Shown piece by piece: positions 14,970 through 24,232 of a stretch of 64,000 bases of DNA. How positions within the stretch are numbered: the stretch's first letter is position 1; every line of letters starts with the position of its first letter. The translations under genes and the position numbers were made by a program. The notes under the pieces were generated by a model that saw only the letters and a list, made by a program, of their open reading frames with translations, made no database searches and was not told the DNA's origin. Source of the stretch: Galbitalea sp036499165 (GTDB lineage: Bacteria > Actinomycetota > Actinomycetes > Actinomycetales > Microbacteriaceae); NCBI GenBank assembly GCA_036499165.1, contig DASYEE010000128.1:11276-75275 (forward strand). The letters are read 5' to 3'.

Positions 14970-17327
14970 GTGAGCACCCCAGCCGCGTCCAGCGCCAGCG
15001 CGTCCAGCGCTACTCCGTCCATCGCAAATGCAGCGCCTGCCGCTGCCGACACGGTCGCAAACGCCACGGCCACTCCCGAGCGCGAGCAGCCGTACGCCGC
15101 ACTCGGTCTGAAGCCCGACGAATACGCGAGCATCCGCGAGATCCTCGGGCGACGCCCGACCAGCGGTGAGCTCGCCATATACTCCGTCATGTGGAGCGAG
15201 CACTGCTCATACAAGTCATCGAAGCCATACCTTCGGCAGTTCGGCACGAAAACAACGCCGAAGATGCGGAAGAACCTGATGGTCGGCATGGGTGAGAACG
15301 CCGGCGTCGTGGATGTCGGTAACGGCTGGGCAGTCACGTTCAAGATCGAAAGCCACAATCACCCCAGCTACATCGAGCCGTTCCAGGGCGCCGCAACCGG
15401 AGTCGGTGGCATTGTGCGCGACATCATCTCCATGGGCGCGCGACCCGTCGCCGTCATGGACGCGCTGCGCTTCGGCGACATCGATGACCCGGACACCGCC
15501 CGCGTCGTGCACGGAGTGGTCTCCGGAATCAGCTTCTACGGCAACTGCCTCGGCCTTCCGAACATCGGCGGCGAAACCTACTTCGACTCCGTCTACCAGG
15601 CGAATCCGCTCGTCAACGCACTCGCGGTCGGGGTCCTCCGGCACGAAGACCTACATCTGGCCAACGCGCGCGGTGTCGGCAACAAGGTGGTCCTCTTCGG
15701 TGCGCGCACCGGCGGCGACGGCATCGGCGGCGCATCCATTCTTGCCAGCGACAGCTTCAGCGCAGGCGGCCCGACCAAGCGCCCGGCCGTGCAGGTCGGC
15801 GACCCGTTCGCCGAGAAGGTGCTCATCGAGTGCTGCCTCGAGCTGTTCCAGCAGGAACTGGTTGAAGGTATCCAGGATCTCGGCGCAGCAGGAATCAGCT
15901 GCGCGACCAGCGAGCTGGCGTCGAACGGCGACGGCGGAATGTTCATCGAGCTCGACAACGTGCTGCTGCGCGATCCAACGCTCACCGCCGAGGAGATCCT
16001 CATGTCGGAGAGCCAGGAGCGCATGATGGCGATCGTGACGCCAGACAAGCTCGAGGGCTTCATGCGCGTCGTCGCCAAATGGGATGTCGAGACCAGCGTC
16101 CTCGGCGAGGTCACAGACACCGGCCGCCTCATCATCAACTGGCACGGCGAAGAGATCGTCAACGTCGAACCTCGCACGGTCGCCGTTGATGGCCCCGTAT
16201 ACGACCGCCCCGTCACCTACCCGACCTGGATCGACGCGCTCAACTCGGACTCCGCCTCGAAGCTTGCGCGTCCGACGGAGGCGGCAGACCTCAGAGACCA
16301 GATCTTCCGGCTGATTGGCAGCGCCAATCTGGCGGACAAGCGCTGGATCACCAACCAGTACGACACCTACGTGCTCGGCAACACCGCACTCAGCTTCCCC
16401 GACGACGGAGGAATGGTGCGGGTCGACGACGAGAGCGGCCTCGGCTTCGCTGTTGCGACGGATGCGAACGGCCGCTACTGCCAGCTGGACCCCTACCAGG
16501 GCGCGCAGCTGGCCCTGGCTGAGGCATTCCGCAACGTCGCCGTCACCGGCGCGAAACCCGTCGCCGTCAGCGACTGCCTGAACTTCGGCAGCCCAGAGAA
16601 CCCCGAGGTCATGTGGCAGTTCAGCCGCGCGGTCGAAGGCATCGCGGATGGCTGCATGACGCTCGAGATCCCGGTCACCGGCCGCAATGTGAGCTTCTAC
16701 AACCAGACCGGGGATGTCCCGATCCACCCGACCCCGGTCGTCGCCGTACTCGGAGTGATCGACGATGTCGCGAAGCGCATCCCCTCCGGCTGGCAGGACG
16801 AGGGCAACAACATCTACCTGCTCGGCACGACGCGCGAAGAGCTCGACGGCTCGGCGTGGGCCGAAGTCGTTCACGACCACCTCGGCGGTCGGCCGCCGCT
16901 CGTCGACCTCGAGGGCGAGCAGCGTCTCGCCGACCTGCTCGCGGCCGCCAACGAGCAGAACATCATCTCGAGCGCGCACGACCTCGCCGACGGCGGGCTC
17001 GCCCAGGCCGTCATCGAGAGTGCGCTGCGGTTCGGGGTCGGCGCGCGCGTCTGGCTCGGAGGGATCGTCGACCGCGACGGCGTGGATGCCGCGACCGCGC
17101 TGTTCAGCGAGTCGAGTGGGCGCGTGATCGTGTCGGTTCCGCGCGAGGACGACGTGAAGTTCCAGGGGCTCTGCGAGGGGCGCGGTTACCCGGCGCTCCG
17201 CATCGGTGTCACGGACTCACGCGACACATTCGAGCTTCAGGATGTCTTCACTGCGTCCCTCGATGAGCTGCGCGAAGCAAACCGCTCGCCGCTGACCCGA
17301 CGCTTCGGCGCGACCATCGGCGCGTAG
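14970..17327 (+). CDS. purL: Phosphoribosylformylglycinamidine synthase subunit PurL
   Basis: 785 residues, the small-form PurL that works with PurS and PurQ to convert FGAR to FGAM. An Ala/Ser-rich N-terminal extension (about 40 residues) precedes the conserved part. Signatures are WSEHCSYKSSKPYLRQF near 72-88, SHNHPSYIEPFQGAATGVGG near 128, GGETYFDSVYQ near 200, and the second ATP/AIR-synthase half with NFGSPENPEV and HDLADGGLAQA. The start is GTG at 14970. Unlike the usual tight purSQL order, purL is split from purQ by 2.3 kb of unrelated genes. R1 repeats begin immediately after the TAG. Confidence 0.97.
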   Translation: MSTPAASSASASSATPSIANAAPAAADTVANATATPEREQPYAALGLKPDEYASIREILGRRPTSGELAIYSVMWSEHCSYKSSKPYLRQFGTKTTPKMRKNLMVGMGENAGVVDVGNGWAVTFKIESHNHPSYIEPFQGAATGVGGIVRDIISMGARPVAVMDALRFGDIDDPDTARVVHGVVSGISFYGNCLGLPNIGGETYFDSVYQANPLVNALAVGVLRHEDLHLANARGVGNKVVLFGARTGGDGIGGASILASDSFSAGGPTKRPAVQVGDPFAEKVLIECCLELFQQELVEGIQDLGAAGISCATSELASNGDGGMFIELDNVLLRDPTLTAEEILMSESQERMMAIVTPDKLEGFMRVVAKWDVETSVLGEVTDTGRLIINWHGEEIVNVEPRTVAVDGPVYDRPVTYPTWIDALNSDSASKLARPTEAADLRDQIFRLIGSANLADKRWITNQYDTYVLGNTALSFPDDGGMVRVDDESGLGFAVATDANGRYCQLDPYQGAQLALAEAFRNVAVTGAKPVAVSDCLNFGSPENPEVMWQFSRAVEGIADGCMTLEIPVTGRNVSFYNQTGDVPIHPTPVVAVLGVIDDVAKRIPSGWQDEGNNIYLLGTTREELDGSAWAEVVHDHLGGRPPLVDLEGEQRLADLLAAANEQNIISSAHDLADGGLAQAVIESALRFGVGARVWLGGIVDRDGVDAATALFSESSGRVIVSVPREDDVKFQGLCEGRGYPALRIGVTDSRDTFELQDVFTASLDELREANRSPLTRRFGATIGA

Positions 17328-17502
17328 GGTCTCGATAACGCCGGCTTCGCGCGGCTACTCGACCAGCGAGGCAACTCGGTGGTCGAGTAGCCGCGGCGAG
17401 GCAACTCGGTGGTCGAGTAGCCGCGGCGAGGCACGAGCCCGCCGGGGCAACTCGGTGGTCGAGTAGCCGCGGCGAGGCACGAGCCCGGCGTTATCGAGAC
17501 CG
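17328..17502. repeat. R1 repeat cluster with long inverted arms
   Basis: An R1 copy in one orientation (17328-17365, GGTCTCGATAACGCC ... CTACTCGACC) faces an inverted copy ending GCGTTATCGAGACC at 17501. Between them a block near CAACTCGGTGGTCGAGTAGCC is repeated three times. The transcript could fold into a large stem-loop, which would end purL transcription and that of the convergent VOC gene. The 184-bp gap holds nothing else. Confidence 0.85.
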
Positions 17503-17511
17503 CCCTCCGAG

Positions 17512-17916
17512 CTACGCGGCCTGCGCGATCCGGACGGTGTTGCCCGACGGGTCGCGGAACGCACAGTCGCGCGGTCCCCAGCCCTGGTCCATCGGTTCCT
17601 GGAGCACCTCGGCTCCCGACGCGCGCACGCGCTCGAACGTGGTATCCAGGTCGTCCGTGCGGAACACGATGATGGGCAGCGAGCCCTTGGTAAGCAACTC
17701 CTGGAGCGCGTCTCCGTCGGCTTGCGAGCGCCCGGCGTGCGGAACCGACAGCACGAGGCCGAGACCTGGCTGCTCGTCGCTGCCGAGCGTCACCCAGCGG
17801 TACTCGCCCGATGCCACGTCGTTCTCGACTTCGAGGCCGAGCGCGTCACCGTAGAAGGCGATGGACTCGTCGACGTCGTTGACCGTGATGTTGAAGTACT
17901 GGATAGCGATTGTCAT
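17512..17916 (-). CDS. VOC (glyoxalase/bleomycin-resistance) family protein
   Basis: 134 residues, one VOC module: QYFNITVNDVDESIAFYGDALGLEV at the N-terminus, LPIIVFRTDDLD in the middle and DCAFRDPSGNTVRI at the C-terminus. Such single-domain proteins act as metal-dependent lyases or as drug-binding dimers; the ligand is not predictable. ATG at 17916. The stop codon of the AraC-family gene lies 10 bp upstream, so the two form an operon, a pairing common in actinobacteria where the regulator controls the VOC protein. Confidence 0.88.
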   Translation of the reverse strand: MTIAIQYFNITVNDVDESIAFYGDALGLEVENDVASGEYRWVTLGSDEQPGLGLVLSVPHAGRSQADGDALQELLTKGSLPIIVFRTDDLDTTFERVRASGAEVLQEPMDQGWGPRDCAFRDPSGNTVRIAQAA

Positions 17917-17926
17917 GCAAATAACG

Positions 17927-18352
17927 CTATGACCGGCCCTTCGCGGAAGCTTCTCGAATCCTGCTCGGTCTCGTGCGCATCTTGGCGAGGAACCCTGGCA
18001 TGGTCCGGATGGCTGTGTGCTCGTGCGATCGGTAGCTGGTCGGCGTCTCGCCGACGATCTCGGTGAATCGGGCGCTGAACGACCCGAGCGACGTGCTGCC
18101 GACGGCCATGCAGGCATCCGTCACGCTCATCCCGTCGCGGAGCAGTGCCATGGCCCGTTCGATGCGGCGGGTCATCAGGTAGTTGTACGGCGTCTCGCCG
18201 TAGGCGGCGCGGAACTGCCGGGAGAAGTGCGCCGGAGACATCAGAGCGCGCGCCGCCATGGTCGGCACGTCGAGCGGCTTCGCGTACTCGCGATCGATGA
18301 GGTCGCGTGCGCGGCGCAGGTGCGCGAGATTCGCGATCGCCTCCGGGGTCAT
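17927..18352 (-). CDS. AraC-family transcriptional regulator (short form)
   Basis: 141 residues containing little more than the AraC DNA-binding domain: LAHLRRARDLIDREYAKPLDV, first HTH MAARALMSPAHFSRQFRAAYG, and the second HTH with VGSTSLGSFSARFTEIVGETP. No ligand-binding N-terminal domain is present from ATG 18352; the frame upstream is open but lacks family similarity. The C-terminal tail is basic. It is the first gene of an operon with the VOC gene and divergent from the aldo/keto reductase genes. Confidence 0.87.
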   Translation of the reverse strand: MTPEAIANLAHLRRARDLIDREYAKPLDVPTMAARALMSPAHFSRQFRAAYGETPYNYLMTRRIERAMALLRDGMSVTDACMAVGSTSLGSFSARFTEIVGETPTSYRSHEHTAIRTMPGFLAKMRTRPSRIREASAKGRS

Positions 18353-18433
18353 GGCACGACGGTAACACGCGTTCACGACCGTGTTCCAGCGCTCGATTGG
18401 ACAGTGAGCGCTCACCGGAGCAGTGTTGGAACC

Positions 18434-19405
18434 ATGGAATATACCCATCTCGGCCGCACAGGCCTCAGCGTTTCCCGCATCTGCCTCGGCACCATGAACT
18501 TCGGCCCCCAGACCGAGGAGGATGACGCCCACTCGATCATGGATTCAGCCCACGACTCCGGCATCAACTTCTTCGACACCGCAAACGTCTACGGCCAGCA
18601 CAAGGGCCGCGGCGCGACGGAGGAAATCCTCGGACGGTACTTCGCGAAGGGCGGCGACCGCCGGGAGAAGACCGTTCTCGCGACCAAGGTCTACGGCAAC
18701 ATGACCGACTACCCCAACGAGGGCAAGCTCTCTGCCCTCAACATCCGGCGGGCACTGGATGCCTCGCTGAAGCGCCTGCAGACCGACTACGTCGACCTGT
18801 ACCAGTTCCACCACGTCGACCGTGACACCCCGTGGGACGAGATCTGGCAGGCGATCGACGTCGCGATCGCGCAGGGCAAGATCCTCTACGCCGGCAGCAG
18901 CAACTTCGCGGGCTGGCACATCGCGACCGCCCAGGAGGCCGCGCGCAGGCGCAACTCTGTCGGCCTCGTGAGCGAGCAGTCGCTCTACAACCTGGTCACG
19001 CGTGACCTCGAGATCGAGGTCATCCCGGCAGCGCAGGCGAACGGACTCGGCCTCATCCCATGGTCGCCCCTCAGCGGCGGGCTGCTCGGCGGCGTGCTCA
19101 AGAAGGAGAACGAGGGCAAGCGTCGCCAGAACGACCAGGCGAAGGCCGCCCTCGAGAAGCACCATGACGCGATCGAGAAGTACGAGGCCTTCGCGGATGA
19201 GTTGGGGCATGAGCCGGGGGATGTCGCGCTCGCCTGGCTCCTGCACCAGCCCGCCGTCACCGCACCGATCGTGGGGCCGCGCACGCAGGAGCAGCTGGAC
19301 TCGGCCATCCGTGCGGTCGACCTGAAGCTCGACGCGGACGCCCTTGCCCGCCTTGACGAGATCTTCCCGGCGAACAAACCGGCGCCAGAGAACTACGCCT
19401 GGTAA
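18434..19405 (+). CDS. Aldo/keto reductase
   Basis: 323 residues, a TIM-barrel NADPH oxidoreductase. The catalytic tetrad is recognisable: Asp and Tyr in FFDTANVYG near residues 50-58, Lys in VLATKVYG near 85, His in YQFHHVD near 125. The NADP site GPRTQEQLDSAI lies near 285. It is close to YhdN/Kv-beta type proteins. The start ATG (18434) gives MEYTHLGRTGL, the normal N-terminus. It forms a two-gene operon with the next reductase, 5 bp downstream. Confidence 0.92.
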   Translation: MEYTHLGRTGLSVSRICLGTMNFGPQTEEDDAHSIMDSAHDSGINFFDTANVYGQHKGRGATEEILGRYFAKGGDRREKTVLATKVYGNMTDYPNEGKLSALNIRRALDASLKRLQTDYVDLYQFHHVDRDTPWDEIWQAIDVAIAQGKILYAGSSNFAGWHIATAQEAARRRNSVGLVSEQSLYNLVTRDLEIEVIPAAQANGLGLIPWSPLSGGLLGGVLKKENEGKRRQNDQAKAALEKHHDAIEKYEAFADELGHEPGDVALAWLLHQPAVTAPIVGPRTQEQLDSAIRAVDLKLDADALARLDEIFPANKPAPENYAW

Positions 19406-19410
19406 CCGGG

Positions 19411-20271
19411 ATGAAGACACGCACCATCGGCGACGTCACCGTCTCCGCCGTCGGCCTCGGCGGGATGCCCCTGTCGATCGAGGGACGCCCGGATGACGCC
19501 CGCGCCGTAGCGACGATCCACGCTGCCCTCGATGCCGGCATCACGTTCATCGACACAGCGGACGCCTACCGGCTCGCCGGCGAGGACAACTCGCACAATG
19601 AGCTCCTGATCGCGAAGGCGCTGAAGAGCTACGGCGGCGACACCTCAGGCATCCTGGTCGCGACGAAGGGCGGGCACCTGCGCCCGGAGCCGGTCCAGGG
19701 TCCGTGGGGCCAGAACGGCGACCCGGCATACCTGAAGCGAGCCGCGGAGGAGTCGCTGAGGAACCTCGGCATCGACGTGATCGGGCTGTACCAGTTCCAT
19801 CGGCCGGACCCGGAGGTCGACTACGCGGATTCCGTCAGCGCGATTCGCGACCTGCTCGACGAGGGCAAGATCCGGATGGCCGGAATCTCGAACGCGAACC
19901 CAGAGCAGATCCGGCTGGCCCAGGAGATCCTGGGCGGTCGGCTCGTCTCCGTGCAGAACCAGTATTCTCCGGCTTTCCGGTCGAGCGAACCGGAACTGGA
20001 GCTCTGCAACGAACTCGGAATCGCGTTCCTGCCGTGGAGCCCCCTGAGCGGAATCGGTCGCGCTGGAGGCCTCGGCGAAGCCTTCGCGCCGTTCGCGGAG
20101 GTCGCGGATGCCCGTGGCGTCAGCGCGCAGGTCGTGGCCCTCGCCTGGGAGCTCGCGAAGGCACCCGTCGTCATCCCGATCCCGGGATCGTCGAGGCCCG
20201 AAACGATCACCGACTCGGCGACCGCGCCAGACCTCGTCCTCACGGCAGAGGAACTCGCCCTCCTCGGCTGA
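19411..20271 (+). CDS. Aldo/keto reductase
   Basis: 286 residues. The tetrad residues are in FIDTADAYR (Asp, Tyr), LVATKGGH (Lys) and YQFHRPDP (His); the cofactor end is IPIPGSSRPETI. It is of the YdbC/YeaE-like group rather than a close duplicate of its neighbour. ATG at 19411 comes 5 bp after the previous TAA. The stop codon ends 3 bp before the convergent Ohr gene, leaving no room for a standard terminator. Confidence 0.92.
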   Translation: MKTRTIGDVTVSAVGLGGMPLSIEGRPDDARAVATIHAALDAGITFIDTADAYRLAGEDNSHNELLIAKALKSYGGDTSGILVATKGGHLRPEPVQGPWGQNGDPAYLKRAAEESLRNLGIDVIGLYQFHRPDPEVDYADSVSAIRDLLDEGKIRMAGISNANPEQIRLAQEILGGRLVSVQNQYSPAFRSSEPELELCNELGIAFLPWSPLSGIGRAGGLGEAFAPFAEVADARGVSAQVVALAWELAKAPVVIPIPGSSRPETITDSATAPDLVLTAEELALLG

Positions 20272-20274
20272 CCG

Positions 20275-20694
20275 TCAGTCGACGAGCGTGAGCTTCACGT
20301 CGACGTTGCCCCGGGTCGCGTTCGAGTACGGGCACACCTGGTGCGCCCCGTCTGCCAGCTGCTGTCGCTGGTCGGCGGGGACGTTCGGCGCGTAGATGTC
20401 GAGGTCGACGGCGATTCCATAGGCGATGTCAGAGGTCTTGCCGAGCGCGACGCTGGCTGACACCTGCGCGCCGGTCGTGTCGACGCCCATCCGCTTGCCG
20501 ACGCCGTGAAGGGCTGACAGGAAGCATGCCGCGTACGCTACCGCGAACAGTTGCTCGGGGTTCGTTCCTTCGCCGCTGCCGCCAAGCTCCTTTGGCGGGC
20601 GAGTGTCCATGTCGATCTGGTTGTCCTCGCTGAGAACGTGGCCGTCACGGCCACCCCCGCTGGCGTGGGCGATGGCCGTGTAGAGAGAATCCAT
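20275..20694 (-). CDS. Organic hydroperoxide resistance protein (Ohr/OsmC family)
   Basis: 139 residues. Ohr reduces organic hydroperoxides through two cysteines, here in YAACFLSAL near residue 56 and VCPYSNATRGN near 120, the diagnostic Ohr C-terminal signature. The N-terminus MDSLYTAIAHASGGGRDGH is also typical. It is the last gene of a minus-strand run PadR-MFS-SDR-GNAT-Ohr with gaps under 50 bp. No OhrR is adjacent, so control may come from the PadR regulator or an internal promoter. Confidence 0.93.
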   Translation of the reverse strand: MDSLYTAIAHASGGGRDGHVLSEDNQIDMDTRPPKELGGSGEGTNPEQLFAVAYAACFLSALHGVGKRMGVDTTGAQVSASVALGKTSDIAYGIAVDLDIYAPNVPADQRQQLADGAHQVCPYSNATRGNVDVKLTLVD

Positions 20695-20741
20695 GCACCC
20701 AGTCCATCAGAGGTGTGGCCCCGGATGCTGGGCATGACCCG

Positions 20742-21614
20742 TTAGGCGTCGCGGCGCCGGTCCCGAACTTCGGCGAGCGGCTCGAATCCCGCCGACTTGT
20801 AGGTCGCAACGCCGCCGAGGTTGGAACTCCGTGTGCACACGATCGCGCTCGACGAGCCGAGGTACCGCAGGGCCGCTGCGGCCGCGATTGCGATCGCTCG
20901 GCCGTAGCCGCGCCCTCGATGATCCCGATGTACGCCCATGGGCTCCAGCAGCCCCGGTCTACCGTCACCAGCCGACCACACCGTTACGGCGGCGACGGCG
21001 TTATCGTCATCGTCGTACGCCATCAGGCATCGGGCATCGGCATCGGCATACGACGGCGCGGCCGCCATCACCTGCCAGCGTTCGGTCGTGAACGTCGACC
21101 CCTCGAACGCGGACCGCTGCACGGCACTCCGCGCCTCAGCCAGAGTGGTGCCGACCACCTCGATCCGCACACCGGGATGCTGCACCGGCTCGGTGAGGAT
21201 GCGGCGTAGCGGCGTCCATGGCTCGTCGGTGTCCCAGCCGGCAGCGGCGAGCAGATCCTGCAGCATGGCGTCCGCCGGCGCTTCGACGAAGACCCGGCCC
21301 GCGCGCAGGATGCCGCGCGCGGGCGTCGCGAGATCATCGGCGAGCTGCCCAGCGAGTTCGCGGTCCCGGCGTGCGCCCGGTGCGGTCGTCAGTCGCAGCA
21401 GATCGGCACCGTCGAGCATGCCGACCGCGAGGATCCGTCCGTCGCTCGTCCACGTCCTCACGGCAGCAGCGGTCGTCGCGCCGCCGAATCGCCAGAGCCA
21501 GCCGATGTCACCCGGATGCAGCTGCATCGGCGCGCCCTCGAGTTGCCAGCCGCGCATCGCGTTGACGACGGCGGGCAGGTCAGCGACGCTCGGGGTGTGC
21601 AACTCGATCGCCAT
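20742..21614 (-). CDS. GNAT-family N-acetyltransferase
   Basis: 290 residues. The acetyl-CoA site lies in the C-terminal half: GVHRDHRGRGYGRAIA (motif A with the RGxGYG loop), then IVCTRSSNLGGVATYKSAGF (motif B). The N-terminal half, about 140 residues, is a second, degenerate GNAT-like or substrate domain. ATG at 21614 (MAIELHTP) is preferred to the GTG at 21629. The substrate is unknown; the operon context with a drug exporter suggests modification of a toxic small molecule, which is inference. Confidence 0.85.
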   Translation of the reverse strand: MAIELHTPSVADLPAVVNAMRGWQLEGAPMQLHPGDIGWLWRFGGATTAAAVRTWTSDGRILAVGMLDGADLLRLTTAPGARRDRELAGQLADDLATPARGILRAGRVFVEAPADAMLQDLLAAAGWDTDEPWTPLRRILTEPVQHPGVRIEVVGTTLAEARSAVQRSAFEGSTFTTERWQVMAAAPSYADADARCLMAYDDDDNAVAAVTVWSAGDGRPGLLEPMGVHRDHRGRGYGRAIAIAAAAALRYLGSSSAIVCTRSSNLGGVATYKSAGFEPLAEVRDRRRDA

Positions 21615-21641
21615 GCTTCGATTACACACCAGGAGGCACGG

Positions 21642-22571
21642 CTAGACCGAGAACGTGATTCCCGTTGCGGCCTCGGCCTGCCGCCAGAACTCTTCGCCGA
21701 ATGCGGGGGCCGCGCTTGATGCGACCGGCTCGATCACGACGGGCGGGCCGGACACGCTGCGACTCGGGCCGTAGAACTGGCCGCCGCGGGCATCCGGGTC
21801 GATGGCTGCGCGCACGACTGGCCAGGCTCCGCGATCCTTGCCGTGCGCCATGACGCCCTCGAGTGTTTCGCCGATGCGCCTGCCGAGCGAGATGTCGTTG
21901 ATGCCCGGGCGGCGAGCGGAGAGGCCGTCGACCGCGAACCCGGGATGCGCGAGAAGAGACTCAACGCCGCTTCCTGCCGCGTCGAGCCTGCGCTGCAGCT
22001 CCAGCGCGAACGCGTGCATGGCGTGCTTCGACTGGCCGTAGGCGCGAAAGAAGTTGTACTTGCCCTGCTCGGACTGCAGGTTAGTGATATCAGCCTTCAC
22101 GATCCGGGTCGCCATGCTCCCGAGGCCGACGATGCGCGCACCAGACTTCAGCGCCGGGAACGTCAGCGCCGTGAGCGCAAACGGACCGAAGGCGTTCGAG
22201 CCGACGACGTACTCGAGCCCATCCTCGGTGAGGATTCGGGAACTCGACCCACTGGTCGCGCCGGCGTTATTGATGAGTGCGTCGATACGCCCGAGCTTGC
22301 GCAGCTTCTCGGCGGCCTCGCGAATGGTTCCGAGCGACGACAGGTCGAGCCGCACGAAGTCGATCTCTGCCCCGGGAGTCCTGGACCGAATGGATGCCGC
22401 GGCAACCGCCGCCTTCTGCTCCGATCGGGAGGCCAGCACGACGCGAGCTCCGGTAGCGGCCAGCTGCTCGCTCACGAAGTAGCCGATGCCCGCGTTGCCG
22501 CCCGTTACTACGAAGGTCTTACCGGGCTGGGCGGGGAGTCGTGCGGGATCCCAGAAGGATTGTGAAGCCAT
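21642..22571 (-). CDS. SDR-family oxidoreductase (retinol dehydrogenase/WW-domain-type)
   Basis: 309 residues. The NAD(P) motif is VTGGNAGIGYF near residues 22-32, LINNAG near 98, and the catalytic YGQSK near 180. Length and the C-terminal region (HPGFAVDGLS, then a Pro-rich end) match the light-dependent protochlorophyllide-reductase-like/retinol dehydrogenase SDR subgroup. ATG at 22571. It sits 41 bp after the MFS gene on the minus strand and 27 bp before the GNAT gene, so is probably co-transcribed. Confidence 0.9.
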   Translation of the reverse strand: MASQSFWDPARLPAQPGKTFVVTGGNAGIGYFVSEQLAATGARVVLASRSEQKAAVAAASIRSRTPGAEIDFVRLDLSSLGTIREAAEKLRKLGRIDALINNAGATSGSSSRILTEDGLEYVVGSNAFGPFALTALTFPALKSGARIVGLGSMATRIVKADITNLQSEQGKYNFFRAYGQSKHAMHAFALELQRRLDAAGSGVESLLAHPGFAVDGLSARRPGINDISLGRRIGETLEGVMAHGKDRGAWPVVRAAIDPDARGGQFYGPSRSVSGPPVVIEPVASSAAPAFGEEFWRQAEAATGITFSV

Positions 22572-22612
22572 GGTTTGACCATAGCCGCCGCGCGACCCCC
22601 AGCCGTACCGGC

Positions 22613-24232
22613 CTAAACCTGCTCTGCTGGTGCCTGCTGCACCGGCGCCTGCTGCACCGGCGCCTGCTCTGTCACGGGAGCAGCTGCCGTTGCCGGAGCG
22701 GCCGCCGTCGCAGTGCCTGCCGCTGCGGCGCCTGCCGCCGCTGCCTGGCTCCAGCCGTGGTTGGCGTTCGGCTTCGCGAAGAACAGCACGACGACAGCGC
22801 CGACGAGCGCAACGACCGCGGGAAGCAGCAGCGTCTCAGACATCGCGTTCGTGAATCCCGCGCGCAGGAACTCCGGCAGCTGGGATGCCGCGAAGTCGTT
22901 GGTCGAGCCGCCACCCGGAGTCGCCGGCAGGTCTGCGGTGAGGCGTGCGGCGATGAGGGCGGCGATGGATGCTGAACCGAGAACTGCGCCGATCTGGCGA
23001 GTCGTGTTGTACACGCCCGAGCCCGCCCCGGCCTGGCGCGGCGGGAGGTTGCGGGTCGCTGTGTTGGAGATCGGAGCCCAGATACCGGCGTTGGCCAGGC
23101 CAAGCACCGCGGCGGGAAGGAGCAGCCATCCCCAGGCAATTCCGGGGCTGAGCAGCGCCGAGTACCACCAGAGCGCCGCGGCAAGGAGCAGCAGGCCAGC
23201 GAACGCGAACCACTTCGGGTTGATCTTGTCGACCAGTTTGCCGACGACGGGCGCGAGCCCACCCGACAACAGCGCCATCGGTACGAGCATGAGCGCGGAC
23301 TGCGTCGGCGTGAAGCCCTTCACGAGCTGGAAGTAGTAGATCAGCGGAAGCGACATGCTCGTGATCGTGAAACCGACGGTTGTGATCGCGGCGTTCGCGA
23401 GGGAGAAGTTGCGGTCGCGGAACAGCGCGAGCGGCAACAACGGCTCACCCTTGTTGAGGGCCTGCCAGACCACGAATAGCGCGAGCACGACGACACCGGC
23501 GATGATCAGGCCCCACACCGAGAATGGCGTGTTCGTGATGGTGCCCCAGTTGTAGGTCTGGCCCTCCTGCAGGCCGAACACGACGAGGAACAGCCCGATT
23601 GCGCTCAGCACGACGCCGAGGATGTCGAAGCGGTGCGGATGCGTCTCGAGTTTCGGAACGAAGCGCACCGCAAGGATGAACGCGACGACTCCCACGGGAA
23701 CGTTGATGAAGAAGATCCACTCCCAGCCGAACCCGTCGACCAGCAGGCCGCCGAGGATCGGGCCGACCAGCGTCGCGACACCGGCGACGGCTCCCCACAG
23801 GCCCATGGCCGCACCGCGGTGCTCGGGCGGGAAGATGCGGGTGATGACCGCCATCGTCTGCGGCGTCATGAGAGCGGCGCCGAGTCCCTGCACGACGCGG
23901 GCGATGATCAGCAGGCCGAGTGTGCCGGATAACCCGCACCAGAGCGACGCGAGCGTGAAGATCACGAGCCCCGCGAGGTACAGGTTCTTGGGCCCGAATC
24001 GGTCACCGAGGCGCCCGGTGACCAGCAGCGGCACCGCATACGCGAGCAGATACGCGCTGGTGACCCAGAGCACGTCGCTCACGCTGTCGACGTTCAGGCC
24101 GCGCTGGATGGACGGGTTCGCGACCGAGACGATGGTCGTGTCGATCAGGATCATGAAGAATCCGATGACCAGCGACCAGAGCGCCGGCCACGGCTTGTAC
24201 TGCCGTGTGCTGGTTGGAGATGTGGTTGTCAT
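22613..24232 (-). CDS. DHA2-family MFS drug:proton antiporter (EmrB/QacA type)
   Basis: 539 residues with about 14 hydrophobic segments. The first helix is followed by IDTTIVSVANPSIQ (motif D1), then GRLGDRFGPKNLY (motif A) and LMTPQTMAVITRIFP near motif C, all typical of DHA2 exporters. After the last helix there is an unusual cytoplasmic tail rich in Ala, Pro and Gln with repeated APVQQ units. The ATG at 24232 overlaps the PadR stop codon (ATGA), giving tight coupling. Export of a toxic hydrophobic compound under PadR control is likely. Confidence 0.93.
   Translation of the reverse strand: MTTTSPTSTRQYKPWPALWSLVIGFFMILIDTTIVSVANPSIQRGLNVDSVSDVLWVTSAYLLAYAVPLLVTGRLGDRFGPKNLYLAGLVIFTLASLWCGLSGTLGLLIIARVVQGLGAALMTPQTMAVITRIFPPEHRGAAMGLWGAVAGVATLVGPILGGLLVDGFGWEWIFFINVPVGVVAFILAVRFVPKLETHPHRFDILGVVLSAIGLFLVVFGLQEGQTYNWGTITNTPFSVWGLIIAGVVVLALFVVWQALNKGEPLLPLALFRDRNFSLANAAITTVGFTITSMSLPLIYYFQLVKGFTPTQSALMLVPMALLSGGLAPVVGKLVDKINPKWFAFAGLLLLAAALWWYSALLSPGIAWGWLLLPAAVLGLANAGIWAPISNTATRNLPPRQAGAGSGVYNTTRQIGAVLGSASIAALIAARLTADLPATPGGGSTNDFAASQLPEFLRAGFTNAMSETLLLPAVVALVGAVVVLFFAKPNANHGWSQAAAAGAAAAGTATAAAPATAAAPVTEQAPVQQAPVQQAPAEQV

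Noticed and set aside
15651..16979. Minus-strand frame of 442 codons inside purL
   Set aside because: It is fully covered by purL with its conserved blocks; no similarity of its own.
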